A stretch of 64,000 bases of DNA from contig CANTUV010000010.1 in the NCBI GenBank assembly GCA_947685225.1, positions 4,340,001-4,404,000 on the forward strand, in the 5' to 3' direction. The notes under the pieces were generated by a model. That model had not been told where the DNA came from, did not search any database, and saw only the letters and a program-made list of their open reading frames with translations. Shown piece by piece: positions 10,245 to 23,194 of the stretch. The position numbers were made by a program, and so were the translations under genes. Each line of letters opens with the position of its first letter. Position 1 is the first letter of the stretch. The stretch comes from Garcia nutans (taxonomy: Eukaryota > Streptophyta > Magnoliopsida > Malpighiales > Euphorbiaceae).

Positions 10245-13200
10245 ATGAAACTTTCCACGAAAATGTTTTCAATTTATTCATCTACCACTACGATCAAATC
10301 TAATTCCATCCCATCCCTTCCCTCCTCTCATTTCAATTCCATGAAGAGTGCTTCACTTTCCGCCCTAAATCGACAATGCCGTTTCTCCACCGTTTATGCT
10401 TCTAAATCGGAAAATCAATCCACCGCCAAATCCTCTTTTCAGGTAACCTGGTTGCTTTCTGTTTCACTTGAGTAAGCCAGTAAATTATGTTCATGCCTTT
10501 TTAATTTCTTTCCCTGAATCGCAGGGAGATGAATCGTTTTTAAGTAGTGTATTGGCAGGTATGGAAACGGTTTATTTGAACAGGAATCACACCGCGAACG
10601 CTGTACTGAAGCTTGTGCAGTCAGTTGATGGCGAAAAAATCTGCTACGATCATCTTGCTTTCAGGACATTTGGGGTACAAAACTAACAATTTCGAGTTGA
10701 TTTTAGGAGCCATTTCAAATTCTTTCGTGTGCTTGGTATTTGATTTCTGATTGGAAATTTTTATACAGGTGAATAGGCATGGGATCGATTCCATGGCAAG
10801 ACTGTTCCTGGATTATGGATATACACAGCAGGAGGAGCTCAGATTTCCTGCCAAAAAATTGAAAGCGCTATGGTTTTCTCCTCCTAGTAATTATGATTCC
10901 GGCAATGGAAGTGGTGTTAATGGGCCTCTGCCAAGAGTTTTCATATCTGAGCTTCTTGTAGATCAGATAAGTTCACAAGCTCAGGCGAGTTTTGGTTTAT
11001 TTTTGTTGGTTATATACTTAATTTTTCCCTTTGAATACTGTTAATAATTTTCTTTATTATTTCATTTTCCATTCTTATTGGTTTTGTTGAAACTCAAAAC
11101 TTTTATATGGTCTTATTGATCGAGGATAAAGGGTAATGCTGAGAGGTGTTGATGAGATGTTAGATGTGTTTAGTGACAGGGAGCTGTGGAATTAGAGTTA
11201 GTTGAACTCCATTTGATTCTGATTCCTATTGTCCTTGTGTGTACTGATATGTTGTACATTACTGCTGATACTCGAATGCCTCTGGAAATAATTTGTTACT
11301 CTTGGTTTTTCACTATCTACAAATCGGATTCATCTACCAAATCCTCAATATATCTAATAATTTGTTTTGAGTTTTTTTTTTTTTGGGTTCAAACTGTATA
11401 ATTTAAGATCTATACTTCTAAATGGAGGAGAAGCATGTCCAAGATTTGAATGAGATTTCATATTGTCCAAGGTCTATACTTTCAAACATGATAAAAATAT
11501 GAGATTAATGCTCTGGTTAATCTGGTTCCCAAAATCCATCTTTCTTGTATGGATGGATTATGAAATTATGATTTTAATAATATCAGGTTCTTATTACTTT
11601 GCTTTTGTAGCCATGCTGATGTTGAGAGCTTTCTCAGAGCAAAAAGGCCTCTCTTTCCCTCACTCCATCTTACTCCCTGCGAGCCCTCTTTCTTTTTCTC
11701 ATCTGAAATTAGAATAGACAGATTTGTGAACTATTGTCCACTTGCTATTTATTTTTTAGTTACATCTTATGCTATATGTAAATATACTTTCGTGAAAAAT
11801 AAAGGACCTGAACTACCGTTAACCTAATCCGAGTCTTTGCTTTGAGTTTAAAAATTGTCCAAAAAAAAAGTGGTTCTTTTTTTTTTTAATAATCACATCT
11901 TTCAATCTCTTTGGTAGTAGTCAATTTGGCCTATCACTTACATCGTGTTTGAAACTTCTTCCAGGAAATAATTAAAAAATATATTGAAATATCTGGTAAC
12001 GGATATAAACATGCTCCTCTGGCAAGTGCTCTAGGATCTTTGACATGGAAAAAGCCTTTATATTCTGACTTTCAGCAATTGGCAAGGTACTAATTACTCT
12101 CTTATGCATTTTATTGGGTGTAAATAGTATTCTGTCTCCATATGAGTGTCTGCGGTAGTAGGCAAATTCACACAATGTCACAAGCAGATAGGATGCAGTC
12201 ATTATGAATTGAATATTATTCTTAGGCAGTTTATTGCATGTTGCTGCATAGTGCTTTTGTTTTCTGGAACAGTAATGAATTTAAAGTTTATAAACTGTAT
12301 ACTCTTTTTGAAGTCTTATGTTTGGTTTATGAAATACCCAAGGGAGAGTGAATATGCTGCCTGGACACTTGTCAATGGCTATACGCTAAACCATGTTACC
12401 ATTTCTGTTCATCGGCTCAAATCTCACTTGAGAAGTATCAAAGGCCTCAATCAATTCATTGAAGATAATGGATTTAAATTAAATTCTGAAGGGGGCGTCC
12501 TCAAAGGTTTGTTGCCAGATGGTCAACTGTTTATTCTTTCCCTTTTTAATCTTAATTTTGGTTTCCAGATGAGGAGCTAATTGATGAAATGGGTTGATTT
12601 GCTGGATATTTATGCATAAACTCCCATTCTTGGTTTTTGCTCATACAAACATAAATAGAATTATCAAGTGGATATGCTTTTGGGTGAATAGTTGACATAT
12701 TTATGGATAGCGGATGCAGTTTCCTCATCGAGTCAATTGATGCAACATTCAATAGGTCACTTGTTTATGCTCAAACAATCATGAATAGAATTATCAAGTG
12801 GATATGTTTTTCGGATAATAGTTGACTTCTTGTGTATATAGGTGATGCAACATGCACTAGGTCACTAAGAATGTTGAACTGAACTTTTTCAGTGCACTAA
12901 TCTAATGTCTTGGAGAGACAAGTGGGCCTCCTGTGGTGCGTAATGAATTAAAAAAAAATTATTTTAATGCTGCATGGAATCTTTAAAAAAAATCTAAATG
13001 TTTTGAGACAATGAAAAATGGAGTTTCCAGAGATTTACATTGCTGAATGGGGTTTGACTCCTGAAAATATCATGCTTATCAGCATATCCAGAATTTGAGA
13101 ACTGAATTAACTGATTGCTTTATATGATGATCCATGCATAGGGCTTGTAAAGGGACAATTTACTTACAATTTCTGTATTAATTTTTTAGTTATGAGATTG

Positions 13201-13789
13201 GCTGTAGTTCTTCATTCAAAATATCATCCATGAAAGTAGAATGTTTTGCTTGATAGAAATTGTTGAATTCATCTTCAGTTGCTTGCTTGTATATTCAGTA
13301 TTTGTGTGACATGCTACATTAAGTATATTTAACATCTACCGAGCGCAAATAGTTTTCAATATTTAATTATTTTGATGAGACACTTGATATTTTGAAGATT
13401 TAATTTCTTCCGCTACCAGTGAGCCCTGATGGTCTTCTGCTTCAAAGTTCAACTGTGGCGGATTCAAAAGCTTTTGAATTTTCTGATGGTGTTGCTGAAT
13501 CAGTTCCTTGTTCATACATTGAGTTTGCTGAACGCCATGTGTTGCCACAATATCAAAATCTACCGGAGAAAGAGGTATATTAGTTTAAAGATATACCAGA
13601 AGCGTGCCAATTCTTTTGTTATTTAAGAATGAGAAATGTGTCAAATTACTATTAATGAAGTACGTAAATCTTGTTTGGCAACTCGAACAGGTTAAGGAAT
13701 TCCACAGGCGAGATGGATTTGAGGTTGGTAATGCGGATAAGATCTTTGAAAGCACATCCAAAGAGCAGCTTAAGAGGAAGGCTGCATGA
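10245..13789 (+). CDS. DUF1338 protein: 2-oxoadipate dioxygenase/decarboxylase, plastid-targeted (FLO7-like)
   Basis: Seven exons join in frame to 367 aa: 10245-10442, 10525-10674, 10769-10984, 11965-12086, 12343-12506, 13420-13574, 13691-13789. The product matches plant DUF1338 proteins (rice FLO7 type). Bacterial relatives (HglS/YdcJ) are Fe(II) enzymes of the VOC fold that turn 2-oxoadipate into 2-hydroxyglutarate, the plant step of lysine breakdown. Metal-site segments are present: YDHLAFRTFG (His and substrate Arg), LNHVTISVHRL (second His) and YIEFAERHVLPQ (Glu). The first 50 or so residues are Ser/Thr-rich with few acids, like a chloroplast transit peptide. All metal ligands are kept, so the gene looks functional. 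Intron 3 uses a GC donor. Length agrees with the family (about 370 aa). Confidence 0.9.
12639..12866 (+). repeat. Imperfect tandem duplication, about 130 bp, in intron 5
   Basis: Copies start at 12639 (gctcatacaaac) and 12769 (gctcaaacaatc). Both contain atagaattatcaagtggata and end with gatgcaaca(t)..aggtcact. The duplication lies wholly in the intron between exons 5 and 6 of the DUF1338 gene and does not touch a splice site. Confidence 0.8.
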
Positions 13790-14548
13790 GATGCATTACA
13801 CATTTGTAGGAAGAAGCTCATTTGCTACCTTATGCTTTCGTGTTTCACAATAAGTGGCCTTCAAAGCCAAGATCTTAAATATTTATACACACATGTAATA
13901 TAAATAAATTTGATTCACTTGAAAAGATGATAAGATGTACTTGCATATGTACATAATGCTGCGAACAACATGCACTAATCTGTGACCATTACCTACTTTT
14001 ATGTTAAATCAGAATCGCACATTTGGTTAACAGAGATGGGAATTGAGGAACAAAGAAACGGAAATTCTATATGTTTTAATGCCTATTTAGTTTCTTGCAG
14101 CATTAATCCCATGATGGTCAAGCATCTTAGCAACAATTTCAAATGAACAGAATTCATTCCGGACTTGTCATGGTAAAATATGTGAATGCTTAACCTTACT
14201 ATCATTATGCAGTTGTTCCACTAGCAGCATCAAAGCTTGCTTTCTACTTTACATCAACAGAATGAATGGAGGTGAATGAGGGAAAAATGTTACAAGGAGC
14301 TAACAATCTTTTAAAGATATTCTGTAGTAACATAGGTTGACACAGAGATTTTGCTCCATAAGTTTCAACTGGCTAACATTCTCCCCTGCTGGGAGGTCGT
14401 CATTCTAAACACAACATAAGTGCAGGCATGTTCCTCTTGCCTTTTCCGGTGTCCAAGAGTAAATGCTTACATCTATACCAGGAACAAGGGGGAAAGAAAT
14501 GAATGATGAAAAGGGGTGGTGAAAGAACAGATAATTGCTGAACCTGTG
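13790..14548. other. Spacer between two convergent genes, holding both 3' UTRs
   Basis: The plus-strand DUF1338 gene ends at 13789 and the minus-strand kinase gene ends at 14549. The roughly 760 bases between must hold both 3' UTRs and poly(A) signals. No ORF of family-like quality was seen. Confidence 0.6.
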
Positions 14549-17500
14549 CTAGTGTTTGCCATTGGGTTTAGGCGATTGCTGGGGATATTGATGGTGGTAA
14601 GGAGACGCATGGGAACCATTTGATATTGAAAGACTCCTCTGTTGCTGCCCATTCCTCAACAATCCTCCTTGTGCTCGGCTGGTACTTTTGGCATTTGGGC
14701 TGGATGTAGTTCGGTCAGCTTGCATAGTTTGGAAATAATATGATAAGCTTGCCATGTCCTTGAGATTAGGCAGAGGCTTTAGCGCCTCAACAACTTCACT
14801 CATCAGGGGCCTGGCTTTTGGATCCCTGCTAAGGCAGTGAGCAGCCAATTGTGTCACTTTTTGGGCACCTTTTATGGAAAAGTGGCCTTCAAGTCTAGGG
14901 TCTATTAATCGGTAAAATCTTCTTCTCTCTCCAAGATGCGGCCGAGCCCATTCCACAAGGTTATGTTCTCCAATAGGTCGGTTCTTATCCATAGATCTTC
15001 TCCCAGTTATCATTTCAAGTAAAACCACACCAAAACTGTAGACATCACTCCTTGATGTGAGATGCCCTGAAACATGACAGTGTTAATCTGTTCAGAATTG
15101 CTGAAGAAACAAGTGTTCTGCTCTAGAGATTCACTGAAAATTGTAATATTCAGCAAAAAGAAAATGATGGAACTAACTCCATCAAGCTTGAGTTGTTGCG
15201 CAAACAAATGTGTTATTCCCTACAGCCAGGTAATGAAATAGGCAATTTACCGCCAAAATGCCATGAATCTCTTCTCAGATATTACAAGTCCAGACTCCCT
15301 GATGTGACTGTTAATGGTCCTAACAGGATGGATGCTGCTCTCAACTTAAAACTCATTGAGATGGATCCAAGGTACCGCAATTAGTGTCATGGAGTATTTT
15401 AACTAAATAGTTATTGAATAGTGCAAAAAGTTTCACTCCCCATATCATGCCATAAGCTATGGCCAAATGGAAATGGCCCAGTGCCTGAATCTTCCAAGCA
15501 ATTTGGAATTTAGATGCATCATGCAAATGTTTAACGCGGACCAAGGCATTGACTCAGGAAAACAAGAAAATAGCTTCAATAAAGGTTTAAGGAACAAGAA
15601 CATTTACTACAAAAACAACATCCATTGAAATTGATCATTGAACATTCAAATTTCAATTGCCATCAAATATATGGAAATATGAAGAGATGGTCGACAAAAT
15701 GGTTTGGACATTTTCAACATAGATCTATAGATGCATTGGTATATAAAACTGAGTGGCCTGAAAAAAAAAAAAAAGAATAGGTGACTAATGATGTGGATTT
15801 AAGTGCTCTAAGTGCTCTAAATATGCAATAACCAAATATAACTAATTTAGTTGAGATTGATAGAGCAGAAAATTAGAGCTCCATATAATTAAAAAATTCA
15901 AGGTGATCCTACTAATTCATATAGAAAAACTCAAAAAGCTTTTCCGTAAGTGAACTGGACTATGCCCCCACAACATTGGTGACTAGTGCTAGAGGAATTA
16001 CAAAGAAAGAGAAAAAAAAAATCTATGCAGGCATATCTTATATTTTCTGAAAATAAAGAAAGAAAAAACTTATTTTCATTCTTCATTTAATGAAGTTGGC
16101 AACAGATGACAAAGGTTGTAAACATATTACATACTTTATATTAAATAATTCTCACCCGTCATTACATATTCTGGTGCTGCATAACCATATGTTCCCATCA
16201 CACGGGTTGATACATGGGTCTTATCCCCCTCAGGACCATCTTTGGCAAGTCCAAAATCAGAAAGCTTTGCATTATAATCCTGGAATAGCATACTATTAGA
16301 ACAGCACACCACATAAAGTAAGATTTGAAATTTTACCGAAGGTTTCATTATATACCGCATCTAATAAGATATTAGAGGTTTTAAAATCACGATATATGAC
16401 TGGCCTTTCTGCTTCTTCATGAAGAAAGTTAAGACCTTTTGCTGCACCTAGGGCAATTTTCATCCTTATGGACCACGGAAGAGGCAGTGATCCTGCAAAT
16501 AGCATTAGTTAGGGCAACCAGATGAAAACATCAACATATGATAATGGTAAATTCATAGTAAAAGCAAAAACTGCTAATGCAAAAACCAGAGTCCAGCCAT
16601 GAGTTATCACAAATAAATGTTGTTATGTCAACATCCAGAGTCTCCAATGAGAAGAGATGTATACATATGTAAATAGATATCATAAACAAGTGTTGAGCAT
16701 GGATTTATCCAGTTTGCATACACATTATGAATAAATGTTTTTGTCATTTTTATTCTAAACAAAAAGAATTCCTTTGCTGATATGCTGAACCAATTACAAA
16801 CTACAAGAAAAAGACAGCTACTGAATATCATCAACCTACAAGCAGGCAAATGTTTACTTCATAAAAAAAGCCCAAAACTTTCATGAACAGAAGATGAAAA
16901 GACCCAACTACAAAGAATAAAAGAGCAGTTACTCACTTCTAAACAGGTGGTTCTCCAAGCTTCCTCGAGGCATAAACTCATATACTAGCAGCCTTTGATC
17001 ATCTTCAATACAGTACCCAATCAGTTTGACCAAGTTAGGATGAAAAATATCACCAAGAAAATTTACTTCAGCCTAGAATGCAGGAGCCATGAATCAAAAG
17101 AAAATTTTTAATGCAAATTATTATTTAAAACAAAGCCATTAAAAAAGACTTAACATTAACGAAAAATAGCAGTAGGCATCTCATAGGAAGAAGAGCATAT
17201 CAGGAAAATTCCATACCAGCCACTCTTTATGACCCTGAAGCCCATCATGATTGAGGGTTTTAACAGCAACAGTAAGCCCTGTACCAGGTTTTACTGGAGC
17301 AGTTCCATTTTCTTCAATCCATCCCTTAAATACACAACCAAAACCACCTTCACCAAGGAGACTCTCAGGTCTAAAATTTCTCGTTGCCAACTTAAGATCA
17401 TTAAATGTGAATTTTCGCAGCCGAGAAGCAATTTTAAGCTCCTCTTCAAGTTTGGAAGTGGATGAATTACTTTCTGCATTACTTGTGGTTGTAGATGAGA

Positions 17501-19328
17501 TTACAGGAGCAGCTAGTTGACCTCTGCTTGTATCATTCGTTGATTTACTTTCTGTTGATACACATAAAATTACCCTGTTACCATATATGCAGTCATAGCA
17601 TACACATCAATATAAATCTGTCATGCTATAATAATTCTCCAGATATAGTATATCAGTGACAATTTCAGTGGAATAACATGTCTCATACCAAAAGCGCAAG
17701 AGAAACTCTGACTTAATGAAAATGTTTTGAGAAGGCTAAAAAAAAGGAAAGCATGAACTACAATGCAACACATGGACAATGTTTCATATATCAGAAAACG
17801 AGCTTAACTAATGATTGGCCAGCTAACTGATGCCCAATTTTGGAACTGAAATAAATGCATAATACAAAATGACATTCTGACATTTTAACCAAACCTAATA
17901 ATCACCCTTGAAACTTCACAAAGCTTCTGTTTATGAGATCTTGAAACCATAAAATCAGTCCTACACTTCTAAGACTTAACAGCATTCAGATCTCTCTTGC
18001 AATCCATTTTCACTAAAAATAAAATGTTTGGCCCTACAACTGGCAATCTCATCACCCCTACTACCGCCAAAAGAATACGTGCCACAAATACAAACTCACC
18101 ACCATTTTGAATCAGAACATGAGTGCAATCTGAAGGAACCAATTTAAAGTTCGTCGGCACTCAATGGTCAACTAGACTAAGCTGGTCAAAGTTTTCTGCC
18201 AATCCAATTTAGCATACATAAAGTTTACATGAAAAAGAAAGAAGAAATCTTTACATGTTGAAGAAACTAAAGGTTTGACTCAATTCAGAGAGAGAAGGTT
18301 TAGGCTTTAGAATTAGAAGTAGTCAAACCAGGTTCTAAGAAACAGGAATTTAGTTAGTCTTACTCCGAAATTATAGAACCCATATTGAATTATAAAGAGA
18401 ATAATTTGGGATTAAGCCTAAGATTAATCGTGATATAAAGAAAACATTGGACATTTGAACTTAAGACACAATTCTCCATTGACAACATACGTTCCAATTA
18501 GGGAGAAAAATAAAGGAAAGAAGAAGTAAAAAAGACCAAAATAACCTCAACTCAATCAAGTGAACACGCCTGGACTGAAGAACAACAAATGCAAAACACT
18601 TCCGTTCCTTTATCAGTGTATCATGAAATAAATAATATAGCTTCCCCAATCTTCATGATCTACCGCAAGAAGAAAGAGTTAAGAATGACTTCTGGTAGTA
18701 ATTTTATACATTTTCGACTCCAGCAATTAGGATAAGCCTGCAATTAAACCCTCAGTTTTAGGAAGTGCTACGACATCCAAGTTTTCATGATCCCCTTTGC
18801 ATGCCAATTTAACTCTGTATTACCTTTGACTTCTCAACCAGCTTTTCACTGTTGCAGCGACCCAAAATTCCTAGCATTTAGCTGCTTGAATTTACTATGT
18901 GCAAAATAGAGACTTAAAATCAAATGCAAACTCTGCCTCTATTCACAATAAGAATCATATAATAACATTGCTTAGAAATTATGCCAAACTAAAAATGACA
19001 CTAATCCAAGAAAAACAAGAACCCAAGTAACAATCCACCCTGGGCAACCAAAACATCGAAGCAATATCATCAAATAAACAAAAAAATTCAAGAAAAGGTA
19101 TGAATTACCGCAATGGGTACTGGTCCCACTAACAGAGCTATCAACTTTGGATCTTGAAGAAATGCAGCTTCCTATAAACCTAAACTTGACCCAACACCCA
19201 GTCTCTGCCTCGTCCATTACATCATCACAACCACCACCACCGTCACCATCTTTCTTCTTCTTCCTGCCCTTTGATTTGCACACATCCCAAGAACCCTTCG
19301 CTTTTCCATCTTCACTGGCTAATCTCAT
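14549..19328 (-). CDS. Receptor-like cytoplasmic kinase, subfamily VII (PBL34/PBL35/PBL36 type)
   Basis: Six exons join in frame to 489 aa: 19328-19109, 17551-17217, 17072-16937, 16492-16356, 16279-16156, 15066-14549. The kinase domain has GEGGFGCVFKG (Gly loop), VAVKTL (Lys), VIYRDFKTSNILLD (catalytic loop with the YRD usual for this subfamily), LSDFGLAKDGPEGDKTHVST (DFG and activation loop), and APEYV. The N-terminal ETGCWVKFRFIGSCISSRSK is typical of the PBL34-36 group; its cysteines are likely S-acylation sites holding the kinase at the plasma membrane. Family members relay signals from pattern receptors in immunity. The C-tail is Ser/Gln/Pro-rich. The start is the ATG at 19328: an upstream in-frame read-through is a poly-Phe tract made by a GAA repeat and is not credible. 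All residues needed for catalysis are present. Confidence 0.93.
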
Positions 19329-20350
19329 CCTCTTCTCCTCTAAAAAGAAAACCCTAAAAACCCAGACCCACTTTTCATTCAAAAATCCTCCGAACCCCAA
19401 CCCCCCACCAAAAACAATCTTCACAAAACCCAAAAAGGGGAGAGAAAAATGAAAAAAGAAGAAGAAGAAGAAGAAGAAGCAATGCAATTAAACAATTTCT
19501 GTTGAACAGCCACAACCAGTTGAGACAAAGAGCTTGGGTCACAAGAAGAAGGTCAAAAATGAAAACCCATTAAGAGCTTTGAGACTAGAAATTAAAAAAT
19601 AAAAAATAAAACTATTTGTGTAAACTATTTAGACAACAAAAGTAGTAGCTTTGGTCTTTATCTTAAAACGAGCAAAATAAAAATAAAAATAAAAATAAAA
19701 ATAATAATAATAATAATAAAAGGATATCATCTAACAAATAGAACCAACAAACCTCAGTTAAGACCAGGAAATGTCTGCTCTCTTTTTTTTGAAGGGAAAT
19801 GTCTGCTCTTTAATATAACAGAAATCTCAAAAAACACAGTCTCTCTCCAATACCCACAATCAAACAGGCACAAAGCTAACCAGTTAAAAATGCAAATAAA
19901 TAAATATTTTTTAATATATAATTAAAAAATGAAATATATTTCCCAAAAAAATAAATAAAAGTAAATCTCTTTCCTCTTTCCCAATTATCGATTCTTTGTA
20001 ATCTTTTTTTAATTCATTGGTTTTCTTTTATTTAAATTAAATTTTTTTTAAAAAAAAGCAGTAAAATCGAATCGAAGACTTAAAAAAGCAAAATAGAGCT
20101 ACCCGGAGAATGCGGGCAGTAGGTAGGGCCGGGTTTCCGCCTGCCAGCACAGAGAGCTTCATGTTTAGAGAGAAAGGAAAAAAAAGGGCAATTTTGGCAG
20201 ACGGAGAAAATTGAAATATAAAACGTGGGGTAGTTTGGCCCCAAACGGAGAAATTTTATTATATATACAAGGGACCCACCTAGAGGTGACGTGTCTACTT
20301 TGGATGCGCGGATGCCAACTCGCGCGTGTCAAAGTTTATCTCGCGCAGGT
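19329..20350 (-). promoter_or_regulatory. 5' flank of the kinase gene, with GAA and AAAAT/AAT microsatellites
   Basis: The 5' UTR and promoter of the minus-strand kinase should lie here. A (gaa)n run at about 19457-19479 reads as TTC on the sense strand, the pyrimidine-rich type of 5' UTR repeat common in plants. A compound (aaaat)n(aat)n repeat lies near 19674-19721. The stretch 20100-20350 is less AT-rich and contains acgtg and cgcg motifs. I could not identify a single core promoter. Confidence 0.45.
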
Positions 20351-22005
20351 GCTATGCTAATGCATTCATCTCCCCTCCCCCCTACCCTTTATTTTTATTT
20401 ATTTATTTACTTATTTTATTTATGTCTTGTCCATTACCATTCTATTAATATTTTTTTTAAAAGAATGCTGATGCATGAAACCTTTCCCAAATAAATTAAA
20501 AAAAAAAGAGTTAGATTAAAAAACCCCTAGGTTTTTCAAAATTTTATATGAGCTTCACATAATGGGATAGCTAAGATATAATAAAATAATTATATGACAT
20601 GTTTATAAAAATATAAGAAATAAAATTTCAATCATATTTAATAATAAAGACAATTTAGAAATTCAAACATTAAAAATACGGAAATTAGGTTTTGAAAATA
20701 AATAATAATAAATAAAGGATTTTTGTGAAAATATGGGGTCAGGGAGGTTGTAGATCTCCCCTCAGTCCTAGTCCATATACGTATATACACGTGTATATAT
20801 ATATATATTTATTTATATATTTAAATTTTATATTTATATATGAATTTGTATATATTTATTAACATATTTAAATTTAAATAAATTAAATGAATTTTATATA
20901 ATTGAATGTTATATATATAATTATATATAAAATATATATATATGAATTTAAATAAATTTATTTTAATTTTTAAAATTTTTATCAAAATTTCTATATATAT
21001 ATAAATAATCGAAGGTTCGATGTGTTATATAAAAAATATATTTTTAAAAAATTAAAAATAGATTATTATATAATATTTTTAAAATATATAAAATTATAAA
21101 ATATAATTATGATCTATTAAGTATAATTAATTTAATAATATAAATTAATATAATATAAAATTAAATATTTAATTTTATAATAAATTTATGTATAATTTTT
21201 TTTAATTTTTTAAATTGAGCCCCTCCCCGGATGATTTTAAGAGTAGGCCAATGTTTGCGATGATAATTTAGAAATGAAGTGATCGAGCGATACAAGCAGT
21301 AGCATCGACGTACGTGTGTTAGCAGTTTTAGCAATCGGATTAAGAAAAATAGTCAACACCAACACCATCCTATCATTTGATAGTGACATTAACAAGGGTT
21401 GCTGTTTTGTTTGCTTAATCATTCTTCATCTCTTACTATCATCCCAACAAAAAAAAAAGTTGCTAAAAATTTATGGTTGGTTTTTTATAAAATTATGAAT
21501 TGAAAGCCACACAACGTGTGATGGTGTGAAGAAAAATATATATATATATATATATATTTATTTATTTATAATTGGGTTTTTATTTTAGGTAATGCTAAAT
21601 TGCGAGATAAATTGTGGCCATAATTTACTTTTTAACATTTAAATTTATTTATGTATCCTTTTTAAGGTTTTAGAATTTAAATTTGAATTTCAAATTTTTA
21701 TTCTCCCTTCTAATTATCGCTTTGATTTTTTATGACAACCAATTTAATAAGTTGATCTTTTCAAAGTATTCTTTTTTTTTTTCTAAACTCTATTATTCAT
21801 TCATTAAGAAAATATTAATCCTAATAAATATTAATTACATATTGTATGCATGAATGAAATTTTCATCTTGTAATTTGTAATTAAAGTATAAAAAAGACTT
21901 ATTAATAAAAATAAATAAAAACTTACTTATGACCTTCATTAATTATATGTTAATAAGATTATAATCTATAAACAATATTAATAAAATTATAATCTTTACA
22001 CTAAT
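20351..22005. other. Very AT-rich gene-free spacer
   Basis: No coding sequence is supported; the short ORFs are of the size expected by chance. Runs of alternating TA occur near 20797-20812 and 21536-21556. Between 20840 and 21220 the sequence is almost pure A/T with local palindromes, possibly a decayed transposon interior, but no ends were found. Confidence 0.6.
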
Positions 22006-23080
22006 TTTAATAAATGATATTTAATTAATATATTAAATAAATACAATAAAATAATTATGATATATATCAAAAATATATTATTCAATTAAAATATATTATT
22101 TGATCTATGCACAACTTCTTATTAAAATGCAATAATAATTAAGTATATATAATTATGTTAATAAATCTTACTTTTATATTAGATTTTTTAAAAATAAATT
22201 AAGAAAATCATGTAATGACATGACGCTATGTCATTTTATTTATATGATATATGTGATTCATTTTTTCTAAAAAAAATACTGCAGTCACAAAAAATCAAAT
22301 CTTATAACTTTTAATATACATGTGACTTTTAGTGTTTATTCTATGTATAACATAATATTATAAAGCAACATATATAATTAAGTGTAAATAATCAAATTAA
22401 TTTCAAATAACCTTTAAATTTAGCATTTTGGGGACTCACACTAACAAAATAGAAATTTTTATAAATAAACTTGATATTTAATTAAATCACTTATATATTT
22501 AATTTTATGAAAAAATTATCAAAATATTCAAATTTATTAAGTATGAACAAATTTATTTGTTGTGTTATTAAATTAGATTTTTTTATTCATACAAATTATA
22601 TATGTCATTTTACAATTTTAAGTACTTTACAAATAATTTTTTCTTATTTTGATTTATTAGTATTCATCTTAATATTTCATAATATTTTTCAAAATTTTCA
22701 AAATTTTTAAATTTTCAGATATTAATTTTTATTTTTTTATTTTTTTAAATTTTAGGTATTTTTTATTTTTAAGAATTCATTATTATTATTGAAAATATGG
22801 AAAATATTATTACTATTATTGTACTACCAATTAACCTAATAACTTAGAGTCCAAATTTTAAATAGTGTCTTAAGTAATCAATCACAGCATATCCTAATTA
22901 CTTCATGAATCACTCATAACGTGGTTAATTTATTGCAAAGACTATTAAGTAATTTTTATACATTATAAAAGGTGAGAATATATAAAAATTATTTATTAGC
23001 AAGATTTTCAAAATATTGAAATTTATTGGAGTGTATTTCCAGTAAAGATCATTTAATATGAATATTTAGAGGGAAATAAA
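22006..23080 (+). repeat. Left copy of a diverged 1-kb AT-rich module flanking the minisatellite
   Basis: Blocks here recur in the right copy (24967-25785): ggaataaatgatat...attaaataaa(t)acaataaaataatta near 22010; tgttaataa..cttacttttatattagatttttta near 22163; aattaag(t)gtaaataatcaaatt near 22376; atttaatat.a.tattt.gagggaaataaa near 23051. One block (tttgatctatgcac, 22099) is at a different place from its right-hand partner. Similarity is patchy, so the duplication is old. Confidence 0.6.
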
Positions 23081-23194
23081 TTTTCTTTTGGAACCTAATC
23101 TATAATAAGGATATATATATATATATACATATGAAACTTATATTAATTATAAATTTCAAACACACACATTCAAAGATTGTATTGTATGTATTTA

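Noticed and set aside
11186..11717. Two plus-strand ORFs in intron 3 of the DUF1338 gene
   Set aside because: Low-complexity, Leu/Ile-rich translations of intron sequence with no motif.
19329..19487. In-frame upstream extension of the kinase ORF beginning with a poly-Phe run
   Set aside because: The Phe run is the translation of a GAA/TTC microsatellite; family proteins start near the ATG at 19328.
20351..22005. AT palindromes as transposon ends
   Set aside because: No pair of matching ends or target duplication could be found; base composition alone gives such palindromes.
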